Positions 8,472 to 16,533 of a DNA stretch of 64,000 bases are shown here, in pieces. The number at the start of each line of letters is the position of its first letter. Position 1 is the first letter of the stretch. The DNA lies in NCBI GenBank assembly GCA_965220615.1, contig CBDCQL010000002.1, forward strand, positions 2,170,001 to 2,234,000, given 5' to 3'. A model generated the notes under the pieces. It was given only the letters and a program-made list of their open reading frames with translations, had not been told where the DNA came from and searched no databases. Origin of the DNA: JAGWBD01 sp965220615. Its GTDB lineage: Bacteria; Chloroflexota; Anaerolineae; Aggregatilineales; Phototrophicaceae. A program made the translations under genes and the position numbers.

Positions 8472-9395
8472 TTACGTACCGTCCGCTTCTGCGCCTTCCA
8501 GCGGAACAAACTGCACTTCGAAGAGCATGGGCCACAGCTTGCCGGTCAAAAGAAAGGTCTCGCGTTCCGGCAGCCAGGCGATGCCGTTGAGGACGTCGAC
8601 CTCCGCCTGTTCATCGATTGACAGCAGGCCGCTGGCGTCGATGATCGAACGCACTTCCCCGCTGGCCCCGTCGATGACGAGAATCAGGTCGCTGAGCCAG
8701 ACGTTGGCGTAAACCAGGCCCTCCACGCATTCCAGTTCGTTGAGCAGTTCCAGCTGAGCGTAGACCCACCCGTCTTCAGTTTCCGACAGCGGCAGCACCT
8801 GGCCGTCATACGACACGAATTCGTTCAGCGGCGCACCCTCCAGGGTGACCGGGAGCTCACCCAGCAGGCTGAAGTCCTGCGGGTCGCGCCGCGCCAGCGT
8901 GGCGCTGCCGTCGCTCATCACCAGCGCCTCGCCATCGTAACACAGTCCCCAGCCCTCTCCTTCGTAGGGCAGGGCGCCGTACTGAAACGTCGCGTCTTCC
9001 GTGAAAAAGTCGAGGTTGTAGTGCAGGGCGACCTCTTCGCGCCAGGTGAGTTGGTAGAGCCGCCCTTCCGCCAGCGCCAGGCCCTCGGCGAAGACCGGCA
9101 AATGCCGCAGCGAGATTTCGCGCAGCTGCCCGGTCGCTTCATCACGGACGACCTCGCCGCTCTCCAGGTCGACCTGACGCAATGCCGATTGCCCGTAGAG
9201 GCCGATGCTTTCGTAGAGGTAGCCCTCATGCCACAACAGGCCCTGGGTGAACGACGTCGGGTCATGGGGATACGTCGCCAGTACTTCCACCTGCAACGCG
9301 GTCCAGGAGCTCGCTTCCGCGTCTTCATTGGCCAGTGTTACCGTTACCGAAACAAGAAGTGCCATAACAAGGCAGCTACGCAACAGCGCACTCAT
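8472..9395 (-). CDS. Glutaminyl-peptide cyclotransferase (glutamine cyclotransferase family)
   Basis: 307 residues from an ATG at 9395 that overlaps the MurJ stop (ATGA); the frame stays open further upstream only as a shadow of murJ. The start gives a signal peptide (LLRSCLVMALLVSVTVTLA). The body is the plant/bacterial glutamine cyclotransferase five-bladed propeller: VEVLATYPHDPTSFTQGLLW, GYLYESIGLYGQSALRQVDLESG, LTWREEVALHYN, GEGWGLCYDG, LNELECVEGLVYANVW and DVLNGIAWLPE are all family blocks. These enzymes turn N-terminal glutamine into pyroglutamate on exported proteins. Coupled to murJ by overlap, though no functional link is known. High confidence in family, moderate in activity. Confidence 0.88.
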   Translation of the reverse strand: MSALLRSCLVMALLVSVTVTLANEDAEASSWTALQVEVLATYPHDPTSFTQGLLWHEGYLYESIGLYGQSALRQVDLESGEVVRDEATGQLREISLRHLPVFAEGLALAEGRLYQLTWREEVALHYNLDFFTEDATFQYGALPYEGEGWGLCYDGEALVMSDGSATLARRDPQDFSLLGELPVTLEGAPLNEFVSYDGQVLPLSETEDGWVYAQLELLNELECVEGLVYANVWLSDLILVIDGASGEVRSIIDASGLLSIDEQAEVDVLNGIAWLPERETFLLTGKLWPMLFEVQFVPLEGAEADGT

Positions 9396-11083
9396 GCCGC
9401 ATCTCCCCGAATGCGTTGCGTCAACAGACGCAAGAGCCAGCGCAACTCCTGCAGACGCAGTCCCCAGGCCAGCAGGGCGAAGGTCAGCGCAAAGACGCCG
9501 CCGCCGAGCAGCATCAGCAGCAGTTCCGCCAGCAAGCCGTCCGAGCCGATTCGCAGCGTCAGCGGCGGCAACAGCAGCCAGACCACCAGGCCCGTCAGCA
9601 GGGACGCCAGGCCGGAGCGGGCAAAGGTGGTCCACAGCCTTTGCCGGCCAAGCCCCTCGACGCGACGCGCCAGGATGACCCCGCAAATGGCGGCGTGCAC
9701 GAAATGCTTGACGCTGTCGGCGATCATCAGGCTGAACAGGCCCAGGGTAGGAAAAAGCAGAATCGCCACCAGCATGTAGACGACCAGGCTGAGCGCGCCC
9801 ACCAGGGCTGGCGTCAGCGTGTCCTGACGGGCGTAAAAGGCGTAAACCAGCAGCAGGTCCAGCGCGGCGAAGGGCAGACCCGGCAGATACAGGCGCAGCG
9901 CCGTCGCCGTGATCGCCGTATCCGCGGCGGTGAAGGCGCCATGTTCGAAGAGCAGCACGATGACGGGCGTAGCCAGCACGAAGAGCGCGGTCGTCGCCGG
10001 CAGGATCAGCGTGATGGCCAGACGCAGGCCCAGGCCGAGGGTGTCGCGGAAGGCCGCGCGCGCCGCCTCCGTCATGCGCGCCGCCTGGCGCGACAACGTG
10101 GGCAAAATGGCGAGGCTGATGGTCGTCGCCACCAGGCCCTGGGGAAATTGCGTCAGTGTGGTGGCCCAGGCCATGTAGCCCAGCGCGCCCTCCCCCTGGG
10201 GGCTGCGCGTGGCCAGGTTGTAGCTGACGGCGCGGATGACCAGGACATCCAGCACCAGCGAAGCCACAACCGGCGCATAAAGCCGCGCGATCTGCCGCAG
10301 CGCCGGGTGACGCCAGACCAGCTGCAACTGCAGCCGCGCCTGCCACAGGCCGGGGAACTGCAGCGCCATCTGCAGCAGGGCGCCGGCCAGCCAGCCCAGC
10401 GCCGCCACCATGATGGCGTCCTGCGGCCGGGCCAGCGCCAGGCCGGCCGCGCCGACGTCCGCGCCCGCCACGGGCTGCAGCGGCGGCACCAGCGCCAACA
10501 TGGTCAACACGATGCCGGCGTTGAACACCGCGCCGGCGAAGGCCGGCCAGAGGAAAAGCCGCAAGGCGTAAAGCGCGCCGGCGAAGAGACTGAACCAGCC
10601 CAGGAAGAGCAGCGCCGGGGCCGTCAGGCGCAGCAGCGCGGTGGCCAGTTCAAAGGTCTGCGGTGACAGGCCGCCGCCGCCAAAGAGTGTCACCACCTGC
10701 GGCGCGAAGAGCTCCAGCAACAGCACCAGCAGGGCCAGCAGCACCGTCACCACGCTGAAGAGCGCCGCGAAGAGGCGCCACATCTCCCGCCGCCCATCGC
10801 GGGTCACCACCTCGATCAGCACCGGGATGATGGCGCTGTTGACGTGGCCGGCGATCAGCAGGTCGTAGAGGGCGCGCGGCGCGATGATGGCCGCGTGGAA
10901 GGCGTCGATGGCGGCGCTGGCGCCGAAGAGATTGGCCAGCGTGACTTCCCGCGCCAGGCCCAACACGCGGCTGGAGACGTTGCCCAGCGCCAGCAGGCCA
11001 GTGGCGCGCGCCACGCCCAGGTCGCTCTCCTGACTGGTTTCGTGGCTGTCCGGGGGCTCCGGCGGAGCCGCCTGGCGGGTCAA
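9392..11083 (-). CDS. murJ: Lipid II flippase MurJ (murein biosynthesis integral membrane protein)
   Basis: About 563 residues from a TTG at 11083 preceded by AGGGAG six bases away; the longer open frame overlaps elp3 and has no ribosome site. The protein starts GVARATGLLALGNVSSRVLGLAREVTLANLFGASAAIDAFHAA, the MurJ/MVF signature, and has about 14 hydrophobic helices. VGHVNS-like AGHVNSAIIPVLIE and the LMIADSVKHFVHA stretch late in the protein are also characteristic. MurJ flips lipid-linked peptidoglycan precursor across the membrane, so this host should make at least some peptidoglycan, which bears on the degenerate penicillin-binding homologue at 45.2 kb. Own -10 box at 11119-11124. Confidence 0.88.
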   Translation of the reverse strand: MTRQAAPPEPPDSHETSQESDLGVARATGLLALGNVSSRVLGLAREVTLANLFGASAAIDAFHAAIIAPRALYDLLIAGHVNSAIIPVLIEVVTRDGRREMWRLFAALFSVVTVLLALLVLLLELFAPQVVTLFGGGGLSPQTFELATALLRLTAPALLFLGWFSLFAGALYALRLFLWPAFAGAVFNAGIVLTMLALVPPLQPVAGADVGAAGLALARPQDAIMVAALGWLAGALLQMALQFPGLWQARLQLQLVWRHPALRQIARLYAPVVASLVLDVLVIRAVSYNLATRSPQGEGALGYMAWATTLTQFPQGLVATTISLAILPTLSRQAARMTEAARAAFRDTLGLGLRLAITLILPATTALFVLATPVIVLLFEHGAFTAADTAITATALRLYLPGLPFAALDLLLVYAFYARQDTLTPALVGALSLVVYMLVAILLFPTLGLFSLMIADSVKHFVHAAICGVILARRVEGLGRQRLWTTFARSGLASLLTGLVVWLLLPPLTLRIGSDGLLAELLLMLLGGGVFALTFALLAWGLRLQELRWLLRLLTQRIRGDAA

Positions 11084-11118
11084 ACGCGACTCCCTGCTGG
11101 CTGTCCGGAATCCGCCGC

Positions 11119-11124
11119 AGTATA
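11119..11124 (-). promoter_or_regulatory. Candidate -10 box before murJ
   Basis: TATACT on the minus strand in the context GCGC-TATACT-GCGGCGG, lying between the elp3 stop and the murJ TTG start, about 35 bases upstream of the latter. It belongs to a recurrent set in this window. Confidence 0.45.
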
Positions 11125-11138
11125 GCGCAGCAGGCCGT

Positions 11139-12950
11139 TCAGGTCGCGGTCGCCTCGACTGCCAGTTCGCGCCACTGATAGAGTTTGCCGTCGACGTAGC
11201 CGCGGCGCCGATAGTAATCGCGCGTGCCCGTCGCCGAGATGACCGCCAGCCGCGCGTAACCGGCCTGCCGCGCCAGGTCGGCCGCCCGTTCCAGCAAACG
11301 CGTGCCCAGGCCGGCATGTTGCGCGACGCCTTCAGCGGCCTCGCCCAGGCGCAGCGACTGGCCGTAGACGTGCACTTCGCGCACCATGGCTGCGTCTTTC
11401 AGTTCGCCCGTGAGGGGCGGGTCCGTCGGCAGCGACAGGCGCAGGAAAGCCGCGATGTCGCGCTCCGGCGTGATGACCTGCAGAAAGACTTCCTCGCTGC
11501 TGGAGGTCCAGTAACGCTGTTCGTCCAGTTGCAGTTCCTCCGCCCGCAGTCGGCGATGACGGATTTCGCGGGCGCGGATATCGCGGCTGCGCTCACCCGC
11601 GCCGGCCAGTTCCGCCTCGGCGATCTGTCGGAAATTGGTTAACTGGTTGCCGACCACGATATCGGTGGAGGGGATGTCGCGGATGACGCGCGTCAGGCGG
11701 CAGTATTCCGGCGTGCGCCGCAGACAGGCCGTCAGCACCTCCAGCAGTTCGTCATGGCTGTAGGGCCGCCAGCTGCCGTCCTCGTAACGCTGCATCAGTT
11801 CCGCGCTCTCGATCAGCGAGCAGGGGTAAATCTTGAGTTCGTCCGGGCGGAAGTCCCCGTCGTCGAAGAGCCGTTCGTAGTCGCGCACGTCCTGCGCCAC
11901 GCTGGAGCCGAAAAGGTTGGGCATCCAGTGCGCGTGGATTTTGAAGCCAGCCCGTCGCAGCAGACGCAGGGCGCGCCGCGTGGCGGCCACGTCATGGCCC
12001 CTGCGGTTGGCCGCCAGGACGGCGTCGTTCAGGCTCTGGATGCCGATCTGCACCTTGGTGCAGCCCAGACGCCGCACGCGCAGCACCTCCTCCTCGCTGA
12101 TGTGGTCCGGCCGCGTCTCGATCACCAGCCCGACGCAGCGGCAGGGCGCCGACTCGTTCTCCTCGTGAGCTGCCTCCAGCTCCTCCCAGGTCGCGTACTC
12201 GCTGAGGGGTGAGCGCTGCAATTCCCCACGCCAGACCTCGCCCACGACCTGATTGTAGTTACGCTGCATGAGCCGTCCGTCCACCTGCGCTTCTACGCGC
12301 GGCGCCTCCGGGTGCAGCGCAGACTCCGCAGCCAGCGCTTCCAGCACCTCCGGGCGCCGGTCCACGCCGCGGCCGTAGTCGTGCAGGGCGTCGAAGGCCC
12401 GTTTGATGAACCAGACCTGATAGTGCTCGGGATAGAAGGACCAGGTGCCGCCGAGGATGATCAGCTCGATCTTGTCGGTGGGGTGACCGGTGTGCCAGTA
12501 AGTCTGCAGGCGCGTCCAGGTCTGCAGGTAGGGATCGAAGGCGTTCTGCTCGGCGCGCTGCGCGCCGGGTTCGTCGGCCAGGTAACTCTTGGGCATGCGC
12601 ACGTCCGCCGGGCAGAAGATGCACTCGCCCGGGCAGGGATGCGGCCGCGTCAGGATGCTGACCGGCGTCACGCCCGAGGCGCTGCGCTGCGGCTTGCGGC
12701 GCAGGCGCAGCAGCACGTCCTCGCGCTCCTCGCAGCACGGCAGCCCCCCCGTCCCGGCCAGTTCGCGCCAGGCCTGAATCAGGTCGCTGCGGCTGTAAAG
12801 GCCGCCCTCCGGTTTGGGATAGCGGCGTTGCAGGCGGTTGAGCCGCTTCGGCGACAGGTTTTCCGTCGCGACGATTTCATGCAGCAGCGGCAGCAACTGC
12901 GCGCGTTGCGTCTCGTCCAGTTCGAGGGTCTGCGGCGGCCGGCGGCTCAT
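11139..12950 (-). CDS. elp3: Elp3-type tRNA U34 carboxymethyltransferase (radical SAM + GNAT)
   Basis: 603 residues with the complete Elp3 layout: an N-terminal helical region, a radical-SAM domain with the iron-sulfur cysteines C106, C110 and C113 in HPCPGECIFCPADVRMPKSY, the SGGTW-like ILGGTWSFYP block, VGLVIETRPDHI and GIQSLNDAVL, then a C-terminal GNAT acetyltransferase domain (GLGTRLLERAADLARQAGY, YYRRRGY). Elp3 uses acetyl-CoA and SAM radical chemistry to build cm5U at the tRNA wobble uridine. In bacteria it works without the other Elongator subunits, as known for Chloroflexota homologues. Its start overlaps the stop of the small membrane gene by ATGA. A Trm9-like methyltransferase, the next enzyme of the eukaryotic pathway, lies 540 bases away. 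Confidence 0.93.
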   Translation of the reverse strand: MSRRPPQTLELDETQRAQLLPLLHEIVATENLSPKRLNRLQRRYPKPEGGLYSRSDLIQAWRELAGTGGLPCCEEREDVLLRLRRKPQRSASGVTPVSILTRPHPCPGECIFCPADVRMPKSYLADEPGAQRAEQNAFDPYLQTWTRLQTYWHTGHPTDKIELIILGGTWSFYPEHYQVWFIKRAFDALHDYGRGVDRRPEVLEALAAESALHPEAPRVEAQVDGRLMQRNYNQVVGEVWRGELQRSPLSEYATWEELEAAHEENESAPCRCVGLVIETRPDHISEEEVLRVRRLGCTKVQIGIQSLNDAVLAANRRGHDVAATRRALRLLRRAGFKIHAHWMPNLFGSSVAQDVRDYERLFDDGDFRPDELKIYPCSLIESAELMQRYEDGSWRPYSHDELLEVLTACLRRTPEYCRLTRVIRDIPSTDIVVGNQLTNFRQIAEAELAGAGERSRDIRAREIRHRRLRAEELQLDEQRYWTSSSEEVFLQVITPERDIAAFLRLSLPTDPPLTGELKDAAMVREVHVYGQSLRLGEAAEGVAQHAGLGTRLLERAADLARQAGYARLAVISATGTRDYYRRRGYVDGKLYQWRELAVEATAT

Positions 12951-13291
12951 TCGTCGTGTGACATCATGCTTCCGATCGAGGGCGGCACGCCTTTATCCGC
13001 GCCATCGCCGTCGCGCCCGAAGCTGACCTCCAGATGCAGGCCGCCGGTCACGTTGAAAGCGATGTTGTAGACCCAGGCGGTCATCAACCCGCATACTCCG
13101 CCGCCCACGACGCCGAGGATGGGCAGAACGACGACAAAGAGCCCAACGCGACTATTGCTGCCGTCAATCGGGATGAAAGTCAGCAGCGCCAGCGCAAGGT
13201 ACAGCAAGCCGACCACGAGTCCGATGGCCGCGCCCACCTTGAGCGCCGACGTCGGCCCGATGCGTTTGACGGTCACGCGTTCGTTGCTCAT
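12947..13291 (-). CDS. Small membrane protein, DUF3566-like
   Basis: 114 residues. A short basic N-terminus (RVTVKRIGPTSALKVGAAIGLVVGLLYLAL) leads into two or three hydrophobic segments (about 20-40, 48-72) and the motif TAWVYNIAFNVTGGLHLEV. The xYN...GGL ending resembles small DUF3566-type membrane proteins, but I would not assign a function. It precedes elp3 with a four-base overlap, so both are likely translated together. Whether this reflects a shared role in tRNA modification or only compact gene packing is unknown. Confidence 0.65.
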   Translation of the reverse strand: MSNERVTVKRIGPTSALKVGAAIGLVVGLLYLALALLTFIPIDGSNSRVGLFVVVLPILGVVGGGVCGLMTAWVYNIAFNVTGGLHLEVSFGRDGDGADKGVPPSIGSMMSHDE

Positions 13292-13479
13292 GCGGTCACT
13301 TTACCCTGAATCTTCTCATCTGCCGCCACCGGCGTCATGAACTCGCATTCGACCAGCAGGCCTCCCCTGGCTGGGCGGCGCCAGGCGATTGAAGCGCAAC
13401 AAGGCCAGCGCCGCCGTCAAGTAATCCGAAGGTATTCCGATTCGTCGTACGCTGAGCATTCCAGCCAACTCCGCCGCGT

Positions 13480-13485
13480 TATACT
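13480..13485 (+). promoter_or_regulatory. Candidate -10 box giving a leaderless message
   Basis: TATACT ends six bases before the ATG of the Trm9-like gene at 13492, so a transcript initiated at normal spacing would begin at or next to the start codon. No Shine-Dalgarno sequence precedes the ATG, which fits leaderless translation. The -35 is weak (TTCCAG with a 15-base spacer). Confidence 0.45.
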
Positions 13486-13491
13486 GCCGCC

Positions 13492-14235
13492 ATGAACGAG
13501 TCCACGCGCCGGCGACTGGCCGCCATCAACCGCAAATTCTACCGCGACGTGGCAGAGGAGTTCGACCGCACGCGCGCGCGGCCCTGGGCCGGCTGGAAAC
13601 CCTTGTTGCCTCACCTGACTGCGCTGCCGCCCGAGCCGCGCGTGCTCGACGTCGGCTGCGGCAACGGCCGCTTCGCCCGCTATCTGATCGAATACGTCGG
13701 TGCCATTCGCTACACCGGCGTGGACTACTCGCCGGAGATGCTGCAGATGGCCCGCGAGCGCCTGCCCGACGCGCAGCTGATCGCGCGCGACCTCGTCAGT
13801 GAGGCGCCGCCCGCCGGCCCCTTCGATCTGGTCGTCTGCTTCGGCTTTCTGCACCATGTCCCCGGCAGGGCGCAGCGCCTGGACCTGGTGCGCGCCCTGG
13901 CGAAGGCCCTCGCGCCGGGCGGCCTGCTGACTTTTGTCACCTGGCGCTTCGCCGATTTCGAGCGGCTCAGCCGGCGCATCGTCCCCTGGCCGGCGGACCT
14001 GGCCGACCAGGTGGAAAGGAATGACTTTCTGCTGGACTGGAAGCGCGGCGCCTACGCCCTGCGCTACTGCCACCACTGCGACGCCGCCGAGCACCAGGCG
14101 CTGGTCGACGCCACGGGCCTGGTCGAGATCGCCAGCTGGTGCGCCGATGGCCCGGACAACGCCGCCAACCGCTTCAGCCTGCTGCAGCGGCCGCCCCTGA
14201 ACGCCGCGCCGGAGCCGGACGCTTGCGACGACTGA
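13492..14235 (+). CDS. SAM-dependent methyltransferase resembling Trm9/ALKBH8 tRNA methyltransferases
   Basis: 247 residues, a class I methyltransferase. The opening FYRDVAEEFDRTRARPWAGWKPLL mirrors the Trm9 family start (IAxxFSxTRxxPWP). Next come the SAM loop VLDVGCGNGRFARYL, the acidic GVDYSPEML, the FDLVVCFGFLHHV motif, and a late ALRYCHHCDAAEH, comparable to the RYYHxF segment of Trm9. Trm9 methylates cm5U at tRNA position 34 to mcm5U, the step after Elp3. The gene stands head-to-head with the small-membrane/elp3 pair, which supports but does not prove that function. Generic methyltransferases of this class are common, so confidence in the specific role is moderate. Followed by trmB with a 13-base overlap. 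Confidence 0.7.
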   Translation: MNESTRRRLAAINRKFYRDVAEEFDRTRARPWAGWKPLLPHLTALPPEPRVLDVGCGNGRFARYLIEYVGAIRYTGVDYSPEMLQMARERLPDAQLIARDLVSEAPPAGPFDLVVCFGFLHHVPGRAQRLDLVRALAKALAPGGLLTFVTWRFADFERLSRRIVPWPADLADQVERNDFLLDWKRGAYALRYCHHCDAAEHQALVDATGLVEIASWCADGPDNAANRFSLLQRPPLNAAPEPDACDD

Positions 14236-15215
14236 ACGTCCGCCGCCTGCCCTGGCCGACGGACTGGGCGGGCCTCTTCGGCGCCGAACGCCCGCTGCTC
14301 CTGGAGATCGGCTTCGGACAGGGACACTTTCTGCTGCATCTGGCGCGCCAGCGACCCGACGCCAACCTCGTCGGCCTCGAAATTTCCAACCGCTGCCTGA
14401 CGCGCGTCGAGCGCAGTGTCGAGCGGCAGGGTCTGCATCAGGTACGCCTCATCCACAGCCTGGCCGAGACCGCCCTGCAATTCCTCTTCACGCCAGCCTC
14501 GATCGACGAGGTGCACGTCAACTTCCCCGATCCCTGGTTCCGCAAGCGCCACCGCCATCGCCGCCTGATGCAACGCGATACGCTCGACTTGTTGACCAAC
14601 CGCCTGCGGCCCGGCGCCGGACTCTACCTGGCCACTGACATCCGCGCCTACGCGGAGATGAGCCACGAGCTGCTGGCCGCCACGCCCGGCCTCGACAACC
14701 AGCTGGACGTGCCCTGGGCGGGGTCGCTGCCAAGTCGCGTCGTCACCCGCTACGAACGGGTCGCGCGCGAGGAGGGCCGCTGCTGTTATTTTATGGCCTG
14801 GCGCCGCAACGAAGGGCCAGCGCCGCCTGCGCCGCGCGCGAAGGAGCTGCCCATGCCGCACGTCCTCCTGAAGACACCGCTGTCTCTGGCAGCCATGCGC
14901 GCCCGCTTCGAACCCCTGCAGTGGCACAGGGGCGCGACGCACGTCAGTTGCAGCCGCGTCTTCCTCGGCGAACGCTCGCTGCTCTTCGACGTCTACGTCA
15001 AGGAGCCCAACATCGACCAGCACCTGGCCCTGCTGCTGCTGGAGCGGCGTAACCGGCCCGGCGAGTACACGCTGCAGCCGGCAATGTACGGCCACCCGCG
15101 CGCCACGGAAGGCCTGCACTTCGCCACCAACGTCCTGGCGGACTGGTTGCTCGCGCTGGACGACGGGGCCGTCCTGCTCGGCCGCAAGACCGGCGGCGCG
15201 GACCCCGACGGCTAG
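14223..15215 (+). CDS. trmB: tRNA (guanine-N7-)-methyltransferase with C-terminal extension
   Basis: The frame is open from 14139, but a TTG at 14223 near the previous stop gives a 330-residue product that begins just before the conserved part; the exact start is uncertain. The TrmB core has LLEIGFGQGHFLLHLA (SAM loop), LVGLEISNRCL, VNFPDPWFRKRHRHRRLMQ (the PDPW catalytic block) and LATDIRAYAEMSHEL. It methylates G46 in the tRNA variable loop. Typical TrmB is about 210-240 residues. Here an extra domain of about 120 residues follows RRNEGPAPP, with HVLLKTPLSLAAMRARFEP and EGLHFATNVLADWLLALDD. Similar long TrmB forms are known in Aquifex and Thermotoga. Part of the tRNA-modification neighbourhood. 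Confidence 0.88.
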   Translation: MRRLNVRRLPWPTDWAGLFGAERPLLLEIGFGQGHFLLHLARQRPDANLVGLEISNRCLTRVERSVERQGLHQVRLIHSLAETALQFLFTPASIDEVHVNFPDPWFRKRHRHRRLMQRDTLDLLTNRLRPGAGLYLATDIRAYAEMSHELLAATPGLDNQLDVPWAGSLPSRVVTRYERVAREEGRCCYFMAWRRNEGPAPPAPRAKELPMPHVLLKTPLSLAAMRARFEPLQWHRGATHVSCSRVFLGERSLLFDVYVKEPNIDQHLALLLLERRNRPGEYTLQPAMYGHPRATEGLHFATNVLADWLLALDDGAVLLGRKTGGADPDG

Positions 15216-16003
15216 TCCCCGGCGGGGCTGAACAGGCCGACCGACAGGCCGCCATCGACGACGACGTTGGCGCCGGTCATGAAGGAAGCGTCCTCGCTGC
15301 AGAGGAAGAGCGCCACGCGCGCGATCTCGCGCGGCTGCCCCACCCGCCCCAGGGGATGCAGATCGCCCCAGGACTCCACGGTTTCCTCCACGGCGTCAGG
15401 TTGGAAGAGACGCGCCGACTCGCGCAACATGGGCGTGTCGATCGAACCGGGCGAGACGGCGTTGACGCGCACGCCCTCGCCCGCGTGGTCCAGCGCCATG
15501 GTGCGCGTCATGGCGATGATGGCGCCCTTGGTCGCGGCGTAGGCGGCCACGTCCGGCTGGCTCATGATGCCCTGCACCGAGGCGATGCTGATCACCGCGC
15601 CGCCGCCGCGCGCCGCCATGGAGGGGATGCAGTGGCGCGACGCCAGATAAATGCCTTTCAGGTTGACATCGATGGTGCGGTCCCAGGTGTCTTCGTCCGT
15701 CGTGACCACCGAGCCGTAGGTCTGGACGGCGGCGCTGTTGACCAGGCAGTCCACGCCGCCGTAGCGCTCGCAGGCCGCCGCGACCATGCGCGCCACCGAC
15801 TCTTCCCGGGCGACGTCCGTGCGCTGAAACAGCGCCTGACCGCCCGCGGCTTCAATCGAGGCCGCCAGTTCAGCGCCCTGCCCTTCATTGACGTCGGCGA
15901 TCACTACCGCGGCGCCCTCCGCCGCGAATTCCTGCGCGCAGGCGCGGCCGATGCCCGTGCTGCCGCCGGTCACCACCGCGACCTTGTCCGTGAAGCGCTT
16001 CAT
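15212..16003 (-). CDS. Short-chain dehydrogenase/reductase (SDR)
   Basis: 263 residues of classical SDR. The coenzyme motif TGGSTGIG spans 12-19, acidic D37 (IADVNEG) suggests NAD rather than NADP, NSAA lies near 89-92, and the catalytic set is S142, Y155 and K159 (YAATKGA). It ends with PLGRVGQPREIARVALFL and FMTGANVVVDGG, standard for soluble sugar or steroid/fucose dehydrogenases. It converges with trmB and overlaps its 3' end by four bases. The fucU-type gene 13 bases upstream on the same strand suggests that this pair acts in sugar (perhaps L-fucose) breakdown, an inference only. Confidence 0.88.
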   Translation of the reverse strand: MKRFTDKVAVVTGGSTGIGRACAQEFAAEGAAVVIADVNEGQGAELAASIEAAGGQALFQRTDVAREESVARMVAAACERYGGVDCLVNSAAVQTYGSVVTTDEDTWDRTIDVNLKGIYLASRHCIPSMAARGGGAVISIASVQGIMSQPDVAAYAATKGAIIAMTRTMALDHAGEGVRVNAVSPGSIDTPMLRESARLFQPDAVEETVESWGDLHPLGRVGQPREIARVALFLCSEDASFMTGANVVVDGGLSVGLFSPAGD

Positions 16004-16016
16004 GCCCCTGTTCCTT

Positions 16017-16454
16017 TCAGTCGGCCACCGGCGTCACGCCCTTGGCCAGGATGATGTTGCCGTATTTGGCGGTCTCGCCGGTCATCACCACGGCATAGGC
16101 CCCGCGGGCGCGCTCGTAAAAGGCGAAGCGCTCCAGGCGGGCGATGGGCGGTGTATCCGGCGCGTGGCGGTCGATCGCGGCCCGGAAGCTGGCCTCGACG
16201 CCAGGGTCAAAGTCGTCGCCAGGCACGGGTTCCATCGTCAGCGCCGGCGCTTCCACGTAACTGTCCAGCACGAAGAGGGGCAAAATGGCGTCCAGCAGGG
16301 GCGCCACCCGCAACCCGTCCGCCCGCAGCACCCGCTGCCCGACCGATTCGCCCGGAAAGTGGGCGTCGGCCAGCACCAGTTCGTCGCCGTGGCCCATGCG
16401 GTAAAGCACGTCCAGCAGTTCGGGTGAAATCAACGGGGAAATGCCGCGCAACAT
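16017..16454 (-). CDS. fucU: RbsD/FucU-family sugar mutarotase
   Basis: 145 residues from an ATG at 16454, which has GGAGG six bases upstream. Family blocks are MLRGISPLISPELLDVL, MGHGDELVLADAHFP (with the active-site histidine), a middle LLDAILPLFVLDSY and the ending FYERARGAYAVVMTGETAKYGNIILAKG. These small decameric-ring proteins interconvert sugar anomers; the FucU branch, acting on L-fucose, is favoured by length and by the YGNIILAKG ending, whereas RbsD is also possible. The upstream-directed longer frame is not supported. The gene is immediately upstream of the SDR and probably shares its message. Confidence 0.88.
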   Translation of the reverse strand: MLRGISPLISPELLDVLYRMGHGDELVLADAHFPGESVGQRVLRADGLRVAPLLDAILPLFVLDSYVEAPALTMEPVPGDDFDPGVEASFRAAIDRHAPDTPPIARLERFAFYERARGAYAVVMTGETAKYGNIILAKGVTPVAD

Positions 16455-16533
16455 GGTCGCCTCCGCCCTGGTTCGCCATCGGGCCCGCTTGCCTGTAGAC
16501 TCGGCGCCCAGTTTACCGCAAGCCGGAGTGCCG

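Noticed and set aside
7020..8621. 533-codon plus-strand frame opposite the thioredoxin-NHL gene
   Set aside because: Antisense shadow; composition rich in Val/Gln/Arg/His with no recognisable domain.
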